Shown in pieces: positions 33,669 to 42,018 of a stretch of DNA of 64,000 bases. Below the pieces are notes generated by a model that made no database searches, was not told the DNA's origin, and saw only the letters and a list, made by a program, of their open reading frames with translations. Origin of the DNA: Sporolactobacillus shoreicorticis (GTDB lineage Bacteria; Bacillota; Bacilli; Bacillales; Sporolactobacillaceae); assembly GCF_024125445.1 (NCBI RefSeq), contig NZ_JAMXWM010000001.1:124001-188000 (forward strand), in the 5' to 3' direction. Position numbers and translations under genes: made by a program. Within the stretch, counting starts at the first letter, position 1. Each line of letters begins with the position of its first letter.

Positions 33669-34742
33669 ATGGACAAAGAGCAGTCATTGAGATTGATTGA
33701 GAAATTATCCAATGCAAATGGTGTTTCAGGTTTTGAAGATGAGGTTACCGGTTTATTTTCTGCGGCGGTGCGACCGTTCGGCAAAGTTGTTGCGGATCAT
33801 ATGCGCAATGTGTATGTGAAACGAAAGGAAAATTCGGGAAACAGTCTGGTCGTTCAGTTAGACGCGCACAGTGACGAGGTTGGTTTTATGATTCAAGCGA
33901 TCAAACCGAACGGAATGTTGCGCTTTGTGACGGTCGGCGGCTGGGTTCGGGCAAATATTCCGGCGCATAAGGTGCGAGTGCGCAACCGAGAAGGCGTGTA
34001 TATTCCGGCGATTATTGCCAGCACGCCGCCGCATTTTATGACCGCTGAAGAGCGTAACCGTCTGCCTCAGGTCGCCGATATGGTGATTGACGTCGGGGCA
34101 ACTTCTGCTGAGGAGGCAGTGCGTGATTTTAAAATTGATGTTGGTGCGCCTGTCGTACCTGATGTAACTTTTGAGTTTCTCAAGGATAAGGATTTGATGC
34201 TTGGAAAAGCATTTGATAATCGCATTGGGACGGCAGTCATGACTGAGGTGCTCCGTGAACTGGACGGAACGGCTCTAAATGTGGATGTCGTGGCGTCATT
34301 ATCTGCTCAGGAGGAAGTCGGGGAGCGTGGCGCTCAGGTTGCTGTAAAGAAAATCAGTCCTGATGTCTCAATTGTTTTTGAAGGTGCACCGGCGGCTGAT
34401 ACCGTCATGCCGGATTATATGATCCAGACCGGACTGAAACGTGGACCGATGCTGCGTGATTTTGACAAGTCGATCATTGTCAATCCGCGCTTTCAACAGT
34501 TTTGTCTGGATATTGCGAAGGAGAACGGGATCAGAACGCAGCGTTCCGTGCGCACAGGCGGCGGAAATGATGGCGCAGTGATTAATTTATATCAAGGCGC
34601 GCCAACCGTTGTGATCAGTGTTCCGGTACGTTATGCTCATACTCCGTATTGTTATGTAGCTTATGAGGATTTTGTATCTGCTGTGAATTTGACTGTGGAA
34701 ATTCTGAAATCGTTGGATACAGTGGTTATCGGAAGTTTTTAA
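33669..34742 (+). CDS. M42-family glutamyl/deblocking aminopeptidase
   Basis: 357 aa, cytosolic dinuclear metallo-aminopeptidase. Metal and catalytic motifs in order: LDAHSDEVGFM (first His), GKAFDNRIG (bridging Asp), SAQEEVGERGA (catalytic Glu and metal Glu), FEGAPAADT (metal Asp region) and VRYAHTPYC (last His). The IPAHKVRVRN insert is the PDZ-like domain region usual in M42 enzymes that form dodecameric tetrahedra. GGTGAGGAG precedes the ATG. Works on short peptides. Confidence 0.9.
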   Translation: MDKEQSLRLIEKLSNANGVSGFEDEVTGLFSAAVRPFGKVVADHMRNVYVKRKENSGNSLVVQLDAHSDEVGFMIQAIKPNGMLRFVTVGGWVRANIPAHKVRVRNREGVYIPAIIASTPPHFMTAEERNRLPQVADMVIDVGATSAEEAVRDFKIDVGAPVVPDVTFEFLKDKDLMLGKAFDNRIGTAVMTEVLRELDGTALNVDVVASLSAQEEVGERGAQVAVKKISPDVSIVFEGAPAADTVMPDYMIQTGLKRGPMLRDFDKSIIVNPRFQQFCLDIAKENGIRTQRSVRTGGGNDGAVINLYQGAPTVVISVPVRYAHTPYCYVAYEDFVSAVNLTVEILKSLDTVVIGSF

Positions 34743-34758
34743 GCGAATCTCAATTAAG

Positions 34759-34788
34759 GAAGCAGGCCGATTTTTGGTCTGCTTTTTT
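34759..34788 (+). terminator. Terminator after the M42 gene
   Basis: AGCAGGCC pairs with GGTCTGCT (one G-U) and six T follow. Confidence 0.8.
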
Positions 34789-34815
34789 GTAATGAGGGAG
34801 TGAAGACAGGCCTGT

Positions 34816-35357
34816 AACCAATTCTGAATCTCTCAACGGCGACCAGTGTCAATGCGGATGAGATAAACACCAATATATTAAATGGGAAAGGTATTCTTGC
34901 GGGAAAAGCGGCGACATTCATTCAGGCGGCAAGCGATCAGCCTATCAATGAAATCCATCTGATCGCGCATGCGCTGCTTGAAACGGGCAACGGCGCGTCC
35001 CCGCTTGCGACCGGACAATTGCAGGGTGCCGGAACGGACGGTCAGCAGCACGTAGTCTATAACATGTTCGGCATCGGCGCTACGGATGACAATCCGAATC
35101 AAGTGGGTGCAGATTTTGCGGCAAAGCAAGGTTGGTTTACTCCGGAAGCGGCGATCCTCGGCGGCGCAAAATTTATCGCGCAAAGCTATATCAACAATGC
35201 GGCTTACCATCAGGATACACTGTATAAAATGCGCTGGAATCCGGCAAATACCCAATTGGCATTGCACCAGTACGCAACTGATATCGGCTGGGCGGTTAAG
35301 CAGGCGCGGATCATAAACTATTTATGGAAAATTTTTCGGCTATACACTGCGTTTTGA
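34816..35357 (+). pseudogene. Glucosaminidase (endo-beta-N-acetylglucosaminidase) domain relic
   Basis: The frame is open from 34816 but has no usable start codon before the catalytic region; a TTG at 35019 lies far inside the domain. Translation gives INEIHLIAHALLETGNG (catalytic Glu in the LETGNG motif), GKFDDN-like NMFGIGATDDNP, and YATDIGWAVKQA near the end, all typical of autolysin glucosaminidase domains (LytD/LytG type). The signal peptide, any binding repeats and the C-terminus are missing, and the last 20 residues are out of family. A dead fragment of a cell-wall hydrolase. Confidence 0.75.
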
Positions 35358-35678
35358 ATTACTGAAATATTGATCGGATCATTTATGCTCATTCAAAAGA
35401 GCTCTCTTGGCAGAGACATTGTCGGAAGGGCTCTTTCTACAGGCTTTGCGCGCAATTGATTCGCCTGTTTTTACTTCATGACAACCAATTTGGGGAGTGG
35501 GACGGTTCTCTGTTTCTTATTGGACAGAGTGATGGGTTAATTATATAGTGATACTATTAATATGTGTCAATTTTTAAATAACTCTGAGAATGTTTTCTTC
35601 TTAGCTCCAATAATCTTTGGCAATCGTATGATTTGATTATTTGTTTTCTAATTGTTTTGGATACGAGGAGGTTATGTG
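35358..35678. other. Intergenic region before the PucR gene
   Basis: About 320 bp without a credible gene. It holds a long imperfect hairpin AAAGAGC/GCTCTTT (about 35396-35436) and ACAGGC/GCCTGT followed by TTTTT (35439-35472), either of which may act as weak terminators behind the relic. No clear promoter could be assigned for the regulator gene. Confidence 0.5.
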
Positions 35679-36833
35679 ATGAGTACACTTAACCATTTAT
35701 TTGCGTTGCCTGAACTGGAATCGATTCGCCTTGTTGCCGGTAAAGAGGGGATGAATCGTTTGATTTCCGGTGTGAACGTTATGGAGAGTGACAGTCTTTT
35801 CGATTTTTTTAAAGAAGGCGAGCTGCTTGTGACGACGGGCATTAATATGGAAAAAGATGAGCAAAGACTTATGTCGATGGTTGTCAATGTCTACGAGCAT
35901 AAGGCATCCGGTGTGGTTCTAAATGTCGGTCCTTATATTCCCCGTATTCCGGAACAAGTGCGGGAATTTGCAAATGCGCATCAATTTCCGATCTTTGACA
36001 TGCCGTGGGCATACCGGGTCGCGGATTTTGTAAAAATCACGGTTCAATTTCTTGCTTCGGCGGAGCAGAACCAAACCCGCTCAAAGCACGCGCTGAACGA
36101 ACTCTTATTTCATGACACTCCCGATTATGCCCATGTGTATAAAGAACTTGATCAGCTGGGCATCAAAACCGACCAATTATTTTCAATTATTGTATGTTCC
36201 TTTGATCCAAAAAAGCCCCCTTCTTCCTCAATCGGTTATGTTGTCGAAACAACGCTTTCGCGAAAATATCGACTGCTCCTATCCACCCATCATGACCATC
36301 AGCTGATCTTCCTTGTTGTTCAAATACGTGGATCAGATCTGCCGCTTGTTTCCCTCATGCAAACCATTAGAAATGGATATGCGTCACAACTTGGTACGAG
36401 CCCGTTGTCTCTTGGCAGGGGAAATGAATACACGTTAACAAAAGTCATGAAGAGTTATCATGAAGCGTTGATGGTACTTCGACTCACGAAGCGTCATCCG
36501 AATCTGCAAATCTATGAATACAATGAATTAGGGGCATATCGCATTATTATGGATGTACAGGAACACCGCGTGATTGAAGATTTCTGCCAGAAATATTTAG
36601 GTGCCCTGTATCGCTATGATCGTCTGCATGAAACGGATCTCGTTCATTTTTTGCGAGTCTTTCTTGAGGAGGACGGGCGAACGTCACAAATCGCACGCAA
36701 GGAATTTATCCACCGCAATACCGTTCTCTATAAGGTGAAAAAGATCGAGGCGATTCTTGGTGCGGATCTTTGTCATCCCTTTGTGAAAACTAATTTGCAG
36801 TTGGCATTTATGATTGAAGATATGATTAAGTAA
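35679..36833 (+). CDS. PucR-family transcriptional regulator
   Basis: 384 aa. N-terminal PucR domain (residues 1-130: LESIRLVAGKEGMNRLISGVNVMES, EGELLVTTGI), a central GGDEF-like/CdaR region and a C-terminal helix-turn-helix HFLRVFLEEDGRTSQIARKEFIHRNTVLYKVKKIE. Relatives sense purine-degradation or other nitrogen metabolites and activate neighbouring catabolic genes. ATG 35679 is seven bases after GAGGAGG. The class III aminotransferase 120 bp downstream is the likely target. Confidence 0.88.
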   Translation: MSTLNHLFALPELESIRLVAGKEGMNRLISGVNVMESDSLFDFFKEGELLVTTGINMEKDEQRLMSMVVNVYEHKASGVVLNVGPYIPRIPEQVREFANAHQFPIFDMPWAYRVADFVKITVQFLASAEQNQTRSKHALNELLFHDTPDYAHVYKELDQLGIKTDQLFSIIVCSFDPKKPPSSSIGYVVETTLSRKYRLLLSTHHDHQLIFLVVQIRGSDLPLVSLMQTIRNGYASQLGTSPLSLGRGNEYTLTKVMKSYHEALMVLRLTKRHPNLQIYEYNELGAYRIIMDVQEHRVIEDFCQKYLGALYRYDRLHETDLVHFLRVFLEEDGRTSQIARKEFIHRNTVLYKVKKIEAILGADLCHPFVKTNLQLAFMIEDMIK

Positions 36834-36952
36834 TGTGTATTTGCCTTGTGCAGATGCACATTATTTTTTAGCTGAATGTTCATTGTATTCGATATAGATA
36901 GGTATATCATTATATTATATTAATTCAGAAAAATGATTGGAGATGGCGGGTT

Positions 36953-38323
36953 ATGAAACCGATTGAAGACCGGCAAATCAAAGAGGACGATCAGTTGTAT
37001 GTCTTGCATTCCTGGTCCAAACAGAAAGACGTCGATCCTAAGATCATTAAGAAAGCAAGCGGTATCTTCTTCTGGGATGATGCGGGCAAGAAGCATTACG
37101 ACATGTGTTCGCAACTCGTTTACTTGAATGTCGGTCACAATCATCCGAGGCTGATGGAGGAGTTCAAGCACATTGGTGAAGTTCCACTTTCCTCGCCGGG
37201 ATTTGCGACTGCTTCAAAGGCGGAACTGGCTCGGAAGATCATTGAGGTGGCGCCAAAAAATATGGCGAAAGTCTTCTTTGCTAACGCCGGTGCGGATTCA
37301 AATGATCACGCAGTGAAAATTGCACGCATGGTCACCGGGCGATATAAAATATTCTCCCGCTATCGATCCTACCATGGAGCGACCTTTGGGGCTGGCAATC
37401 TTTCCGGTGAGAATCGCAGGTTCACTGTTGAGCCGGGATTGCCGGGGTTTATCAAATTCGAGACCCCTTATCTTTATCGTGAATCAATACATTTTGACAG
37501 TGAGGAAGCGGCGGCAGCTTTTTACGTGGATCGGCTGAACAGCCAAATTCTTTATGAAGGTCCGGATTCGATTGCTGCGATCTTTATGGAGACCATTCCG
37601 GGAAGCAATGGCGTGCTGATTCCGCCCAAAGGTTATATGGAAGGCGTTCGCGAGTTGTGCACTAAATACGGGATTTTGATGATCTGCGACGAGGTTATGG
37701 CGGGTTTTGGACGCACAGGAAAAATGTTTGCGGTTGAGCATTTTGACATCAAACCGGATATCATGACATTTGCGAAAGGTGTCACTTGCGGCTACAGTCC
37801 ACTTGGTGGTGTGATTGTTAGTCAGGCCATTGCCGATTATTTTGATGGTCATGTACTGATGACCGGATTGACTTATAGTGGACACACCGTATCTACTCAG
37901 ATTGGCTGCGCGACACTGGATATTTATAAGGACGAGCACTTGGTTGAACATGCGGCAGAAATGGGGGATGTGCTGGCGGAGCGGTTGGAGCAGCTCAAGG
38001 CGCGCTTTGTCTCGGTCGGTGATGTCCGGCATATCGGCTTATTTGCGGCGGTTGAGCTTGTTAAGGATAAGCAGACGAAGGAGCCGATCATTGCTTACGG
38101 CATGGATTATGGCAAGGATACGGTCGGCTTGATGAAGAAATTTGTTGGTCTACTTCTGAACCAAGGTTTCTATACTTATTCTCACGAGTCCAGTGTCATC
38201 ATTGCGCCGCCACTGATCATTACGGCAGAGCAAATTAATGAAGCGATGGATCTGTTTGAATCAGCACTTGCCATGTTTGAAAAGGAGTATCTTTTTTCAG
38301 ATCAAAAGCTGATGACTCCATGA
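36953..38323 (+). CDS. Class III PLP-dependent aminotransferase
   Basis: 456 aa, omega-aminotransferase type. SGIFFWDDAGKKHYDM opens the N-terminal domain, FFANAGADSNDHAVKIAR binds the phosphate, ICDEVMAGFGRTG contains the Asp that holds the pyridine nitrogen, and K275 in FAKGVTCGYSPLGG is the Schiff-base lysine; GLTYSGHTVS follows. Closest-looking groups are taurine:pyruvate and beta-alanine:pyruvate aminotransferases. Beside a PucR regulator and relics of a hydantoin pathway, a role with a beta-amino acid or diamine nitrogen source is likely but not settled. Confidence 0.87.
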   Translation: MKPIEDRQIKEDDQLYVLHSWSKQKDVDPKIIKKASGIFFWDDAGKKHYDMCSQLVYLNVGHNHPRLMEEFKHIGEVPLSSPGFATASKAELARKIIEVAPKNMAKVFFANAGADSNDHAVKIARMVTGRYKIFSRYRSYHGATFGAGNLSGENRRFTVEPGLPGFIKFETPYLYRESIHFDSEEAAAAFYVDRLNSQILYEGPDSIAAIFMETIPGSNGVLIPPKGYMEGVRELCTKYGILMICDEVMAGFGRTGKMFAVEHFDIKPDIMTFAKGVTCGYSPLGGVIVSQAIADYFDGHVLMTGLTYSGHTVSTQIGCATLDIYKDEHLVEHAAEMGDVLAERLEQLKARFVSVGDVRHIGLFAAVELVKDKQTKEPIIAYGMDYGKDTVGLMKKFVGLLLNQGFYTYSHESSVIIAPPLIITAEQINEAMDLFESALAMFEKEYLFSDQKLMTP

Positions 38324-38435
38324 TTGAGAACAGCAGTTTTCTCAAAATGAAAGATATTTTTTTTAATGAGAAATGTCATTTATTCATCATGGTGTTCTGC
38401 ATAGAAGATTCTGATTGCTAGGGAGGTGGTTGTTC

Positions 38436-38760
38436 ATGCAGGAACAAAAGGTACTTGTCAATGCGGAACGATTGAAGAAGACGATTGAACGGTTTGCTGA
38501 TTTTGGCCGTACGGATCATAATGGTGTGACGCGTTTGTCGCTCTCGAAGGAGGATATCAGGGCGCGAACTTACCTCATTTCATGTTGCGAGGAACTTGGA
38601 ATGACGGTCAAAGTTGACGACGTGGCCAATATCTACGCCACCATGGGGGAAAGCGAAGATCAGCCGCCGTTCGTCATGGGTTCGCATTTGGATTCTGTTA
38701 AAAGAGGCGGACGGTTTGACGGTGTGCTGGGGGTTATTGCGGCGTTGGAGGTTGCCCGCT
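38436..38760 (+). pseudogene. N-carbamoyl-amino-acid hydrolase, N-terminal relic
   Basis: ATG 38436 after GGGAGGTGG opens about 108 residues of an allantoate/N-carbamoyl amidohydrolase, with FADFGRTDHNGVTRLSLS, GMTVKVDDVANIYA and GSHLDSVKRGGRFDGVLGV. At about 38760 homology stops and the frame runs into a HyuB-like tail. Three quarters of the enzyme is lost. A complete relative is at 25859. Confidence 0.8.
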
Positions 38761-39313
38761 TTGATCCGGCTATGATGTGTTCCAGAATTATATCAGGAAA
38801 ATTCGACAAGTCGGAGATGCTGAAAAGTACGGATCCTGATGAAGATCTTGAATCGAATCAGCCATTGAGTGTCACACGCTATGAATTTCCTGATGACGCC
38901 GCGGCGTCCGGAAAATTTCGCGGCGGTGTCGGTCCAATTCGTGATATCGAATTTACAGATGAAGGCGGATTTTCCGTCGAAGGTGAAGGGCAAAAATACG
39001 CTCCTTGGGCTTTTAACGGAGGACATGACGTACACCAAGCAAGCTGATTTTTAAAAATAATAAAGGCGACGAATTGTCGCTTCCATCTAAAGTGCCGTAC
39101 AAGAAAACACATCCCGGTGAAACATTAGAGATTGTCGGTCCATGTGGCGGCGGTTACGGTGATCCGTTCGAACGGGATCCGAAGGCGATTCTCGCCGATG
39201 TGCTTGATGATTATATCTAAGCAGAACGCGCAAAACCCGAGTTCGGGGTGGTTATTGAAGGCCATGAAATTCGTTGGGATGAAACCGAGCTCCTGCGCAG
39301 CACGCAGAACTAA
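38761..39313 (+). pseudogene. N-methylhydantoinase B (HyuB) C-terminal relic
   Basis: In frame with the preceding relic: RYEFPDDAAASGKFRGGVGPIRDIEF, then APWAFNGGHD and a stop at 39045. The homology goes on in another frame with LPSKVPYKKTHPGETLEI, GPCGGGYGDPFERDPKAIL, ADVLDDYI, a stop, and AERAKPEFGVVI. These are the final blocks of the ATP-dependent or oxoprolinase-type hydantoinase beta chain. At least one frameshift and one stop show decay. The junction implies a deletion that removed the genes between. Confidence 0.8.
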
Positions 39314-39525
39314 AGATCGGGCGGCCGATAAAAAAGAGGACCTTGGGCAGGTATGATTCGTTGGAAGATCATACATGACTAAAGGTCCCTTTCATTTTGG
39401 CTTGAAAAAAGGTTGCTCAATAGGAAGCCGCAATGCTAATCGTGCAACGAACGGTGCTTAGCAAACACTCCTGTCTTGAGGAACAAAACAGAAGTGTCTC
39501 TAGAAAAGTGACGCGCCATAATCAT

Positions 39526-40923
39526 TTAATTGATCATGGTGCGCTGATCGTATAAATGAACAAGCTTTTTAGGGCTTAGCAATTCCAATACGTTTGCCGG
39601 GGCAAGTGGCATTTCGCTGACGATCGTTTTAATTGGTATTCCGGTTTGCATGGAGTGGTTCACCAGTTCACATGTTTTGTTGTATCCAATAAAAGGAACG
39701 AGAGCAGTCGCCAAAACCGAACAGTTTTCCGCTTGACTCAGGCATCTTTCTTCGTTTGCCTGAATGTCGTCGATGCAGTTGACTCGGAATGTGTGCAGTG
39801 TTTTTTGCAGCAAATGTGTCGAGACGATGAGATTGCGAACGATAATCGGTTCAAATGCGTTCAGCTCCAACTGACCGGCTTCAGCCGCCATGGTGATGGT
39901 TGTGTCGTAGCCGATGACTTGGAAGGCCACTTGATTGACGAGTTCGGGAATGACCGGATTCACTTTTCCAGGCATAATGGATGACCCGGCTTGCTTTTTC
40001 GGCAGACTCAGTTCATTAAATCCGAACTGGGGACCGCTTGAGAGCAGCCGCAGGTCATTGGCCATTTTTGACAAAGTAATGGAGAGCAGCTTGTAGCTGT
40101 GAGAGAGCCGAACGAACGCGTCGACATTTTGCGTCGCATCAATCAAATTATCCGCTTGCCACAAGTCTTCGCCTGTCAGCTGACTCAGTTTAGGAACAAT
40201 ATGATCGACATAATAGGCAGAAGCGTTGACGGAAGTGCCGATCGCTGTGCCGCCGAGATTCAACGTCTTTAAGGCTTCGCGGCTGCGCGTGAATTCCGTT
40301 AAATGGCGGCCAAGTGCTGCGGCAAATGCCTTGAAGGTACTGCCAACTGTTGTCGGCAGCGCGTCTTGCAATTGCGTGCGCCCAAGTTTAATAACATTTT
40401 CCAAAGCATCTGCTTTGCGGAGCAGGCTGCTCAGTAAATCCTCAATTTCAAAAGAGAGCAGACGGGTCAGCTGCAGAAGTGCCAGCTTGCTTGCGGACGG
40501 GAACACGTCATTTGTTGACTGACACTTGTTCACATCATCGTTCGGATGGACGAGGCAGTAGTCACCTTTGCGTGCGCCCAGCCATTCAATCGCTCGATTA
40601 GCGATGACTTCATTTGCATTCATATTAATGGACGTTCCCGCGCTTCCTTGAATCGGCGGGACAATAAAATGAGCGTCGAATTGCCGATCCAAGATTTCAT
40701 CGCAAGCACGTGTGATCGCGGCTTTCTTTTCCTTGGTTAGTTTCCCTGCTTCATAATTAACAAGTGCGGCCGCTTTTTTGATCTGCGCCAGTCCGTTAAT
40801 CAGTTCGACATCAAGTCTTTCCGATGTTACATCAAAATTCTCCCTTGCCCGCAGTGAGTGTATCCCATAATAGGCGAATTCAGGGACTTGCTTCGTACCA
40901 AGCGCATCTTTTTCGATTCTCAC
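39526..40923 (-). CDS. aspA: Aspartate ammonia-lyase (aspartase)
   Basis: 465 aa, fumarase/aspartase superfamily. Converts L-aspartate to fumarate and ammonia in the cytosol. Conserved blocks are IVPPIQGSAGTSINMNANEVIANRA (split at residues 85-110), STNDVFPSA, GRTQLQDALPT, and the signature loop GSSIMPGKVNP with the catalytic Ser. GTG 40923 is chosen because GGAGGA lies eight bases before it and the family N-terminus RIEKDALG begins there; an ATG 33 bases upstream is in frame without such a site. Divergent from an Lrp-type regulator gene that probably controls it. Confidence 0.93.
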   Translation of the reverse strand: MRIEKDALGTKQVPEFAYYGIHSLRARENFDVTSERLDVELINGLAQIKKAAALVNYEAGKLTKEKKAAITRACDEILDRQFDAHFIVPPIQGSAGTSINMNANEVIANRAIEWLGARKGDYCLVHPNDDVNKCQSTNDVFPSASKLALLQLTRLLSFEIEDLLSSLLRKADALENVIKLGRTQLQDALPTTVGSTFKAFAAALGRHLTEFTRSREALKTLNLGGTAIGTSVNASAYYVDHIVPKLSQLTGEDLWQADNLIDATQNVDAFVRLSHSYKLLSITLSKMANDLRLLSSGPQFGFNELSLPKKQAGSSIMPGKVNPVIPELVNQVAFQVIGYDTTITMAAEAGQLELNAFEPIIVRNLIVSTHLLQKTLHTFRVNCIDDIQANEERCLSQAENCSVLATALVPFIGYNKTCELVNHSMQTGIPIKTIVSEMPLAPANVLELLSPKKLVHLYDQRTMIN

Positions 40924-41181
40924 GAACTCATTCCTCCAATTCATGTCATCCTGCATGTTTAAAATAGTTGAAAAACAGTGAGATTGCTATACTTGCACGC
41001 GAACTCCTTGAATAAAAAAATTCATGGACAATTAATTTAACGAAATAATATTTAGTGTCAAATAAATTAACAAAATAACGAATTGATGTCATAAAATCTG
41101 ACTATGAATTTTGCTTTCTTTTTAATTCGCTCATATAATAAATTCGGGTAAGGATCATAAGAAGGGGTTGAGTCTTCTCGA

Positions 41182-41616
41182 ATGGATGCGATTGATCGCA
41201 AAATACTGAATCGACTGCAACAAAATGCACGTGTATCGATTAAAGCACTGGCAAATGAGTGCTTTATTTCGTCGCCGACCATATCGGCGCGTATTCATCA
41301 GATGGAGAAACAAGGAATGATTAAAAATTACTATGCGTTGATTGATTACAAGAAAATGGGGTATCACATCAAGGCATATATCAATTTGAAGGTTGAACCG
41401 AACGATAAACAGGCATTCTATAATTATATCGAGAAGATTCCCAATGTACTTGAATGTGACTGTGTTTCCGGTGAATTTGCAATGCTGATCAAAGTTATTT
41501 TCGAAAGTACGGAACTGCTTGATTCGTTTATTAATGAGCTGCAGCGCTTTGGGAAGACCAATACGCAGATTGTGTTTTCGACGCCTGTGGCTGTCCGTGG
41601 AATTCCTTTAACTTAA
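41182..41616 (+). CDS. Lrp/AsnC-family transcriptional regulator
   Basis: 144 aa. N-terminal AsnC helix-turn-helix (DAIDRKILNRLQQNARVSIKALANECFISSPTISARIHQME) and C-terminal RAM/effector domain (about 65-140: HIKAYINLKVEP ... VLECDCVSGEFAMLIKV). It reads away from aspA across 258 bp of AT-rich DNA. The arrangement suggests amino-acid-responsive control of aspartase and of itself. Confidence 0.9.
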   Translation: MDAIDRKILNRLQQNARVSIKALANECFISSPTISARIHQMEKQGMIKNYYALIDYKKMGYHIKAYINLKVEPNDKQAFYNYIEKIPNVLECDCVSGEFAMLIKVIFESTELLDSFINELQRFGKTNTQIVFSTPVAVRGIPLT

Positions 41617-41655
41617 GCTTTGTGGAAACAGCGATGAGTTGACTATGATGTGTTT

Positions 41656-41696
41656 AAGAAAGAGTCTGGTGTATTTAAAGGCTTTTTCTTTTTTTT
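41656..41696 (+). terminator. Terminator after the Lrp-type gene
   Basis: AAGAAAGAGTCT pairs imperfectly with AGGCTTTTTCTT and a run of T follows. Confidence 0.65.
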
Positions 41697-41986
41697 ACTG
41701 TTTTGTTTTGTATGGGATAGTGTACCATTTGCCTGCTATTTGAATAATTGGTGTGTTTTTTTTTCGAGGCAGTGTTTTGAATTGATTCGTTAGTGATTGA
41801 TCTGGAATCAGACCTTAGCCGATTTTTCCTTTATTGATGCACTTTTTTGACAGTAAGCATCATCAAACACACTAATTGGAATGAATCTTGCATGGATAAA
41901 ATGGGCGGGTGGCCGGTATTCGAGAAAAGGGAAGCAGATGTAAGGGAGATAAGGGCGATATGGGCCGGTTTTACTCAGCACATAAA
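41697..41986. other. Intergenic region before the fructanase gene
   Basis: About 290 bp without a credible gene. A TTGACA occurs at 41848-41853, but no good -10 element at a standard distance was seen; a TAAAAT further down has only a weak -35. The fructanase promoter must lie here. Confidence 0.4.
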
Positions 41987-42000
41987 TGAAAGCGCTTAAT
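41987..42000 (+). promoter_or_regulatory. Candidate cre (CcpA) site
   Basis: TGAAAGCGCTTAAT matches the cre core TGWAANCGNTNWCA with the central GCGC intact and mismatches at the 3' end. It lies just before the ribosome site of the fructanase gene, a usual roadblock position. Confidence 0.5.
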
Positions 42001-42018
42001 TAAAAGGGAGGAGATCGC

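Noticed and set aside
39313-39420. T-box or other leader RNA near the converging ends
   Set aside because: There are nested hairpins (GGACCTT with AAGGTCC, GTATGAT with ATCATAC) but no T-box core and no gene downstream on the + strand.
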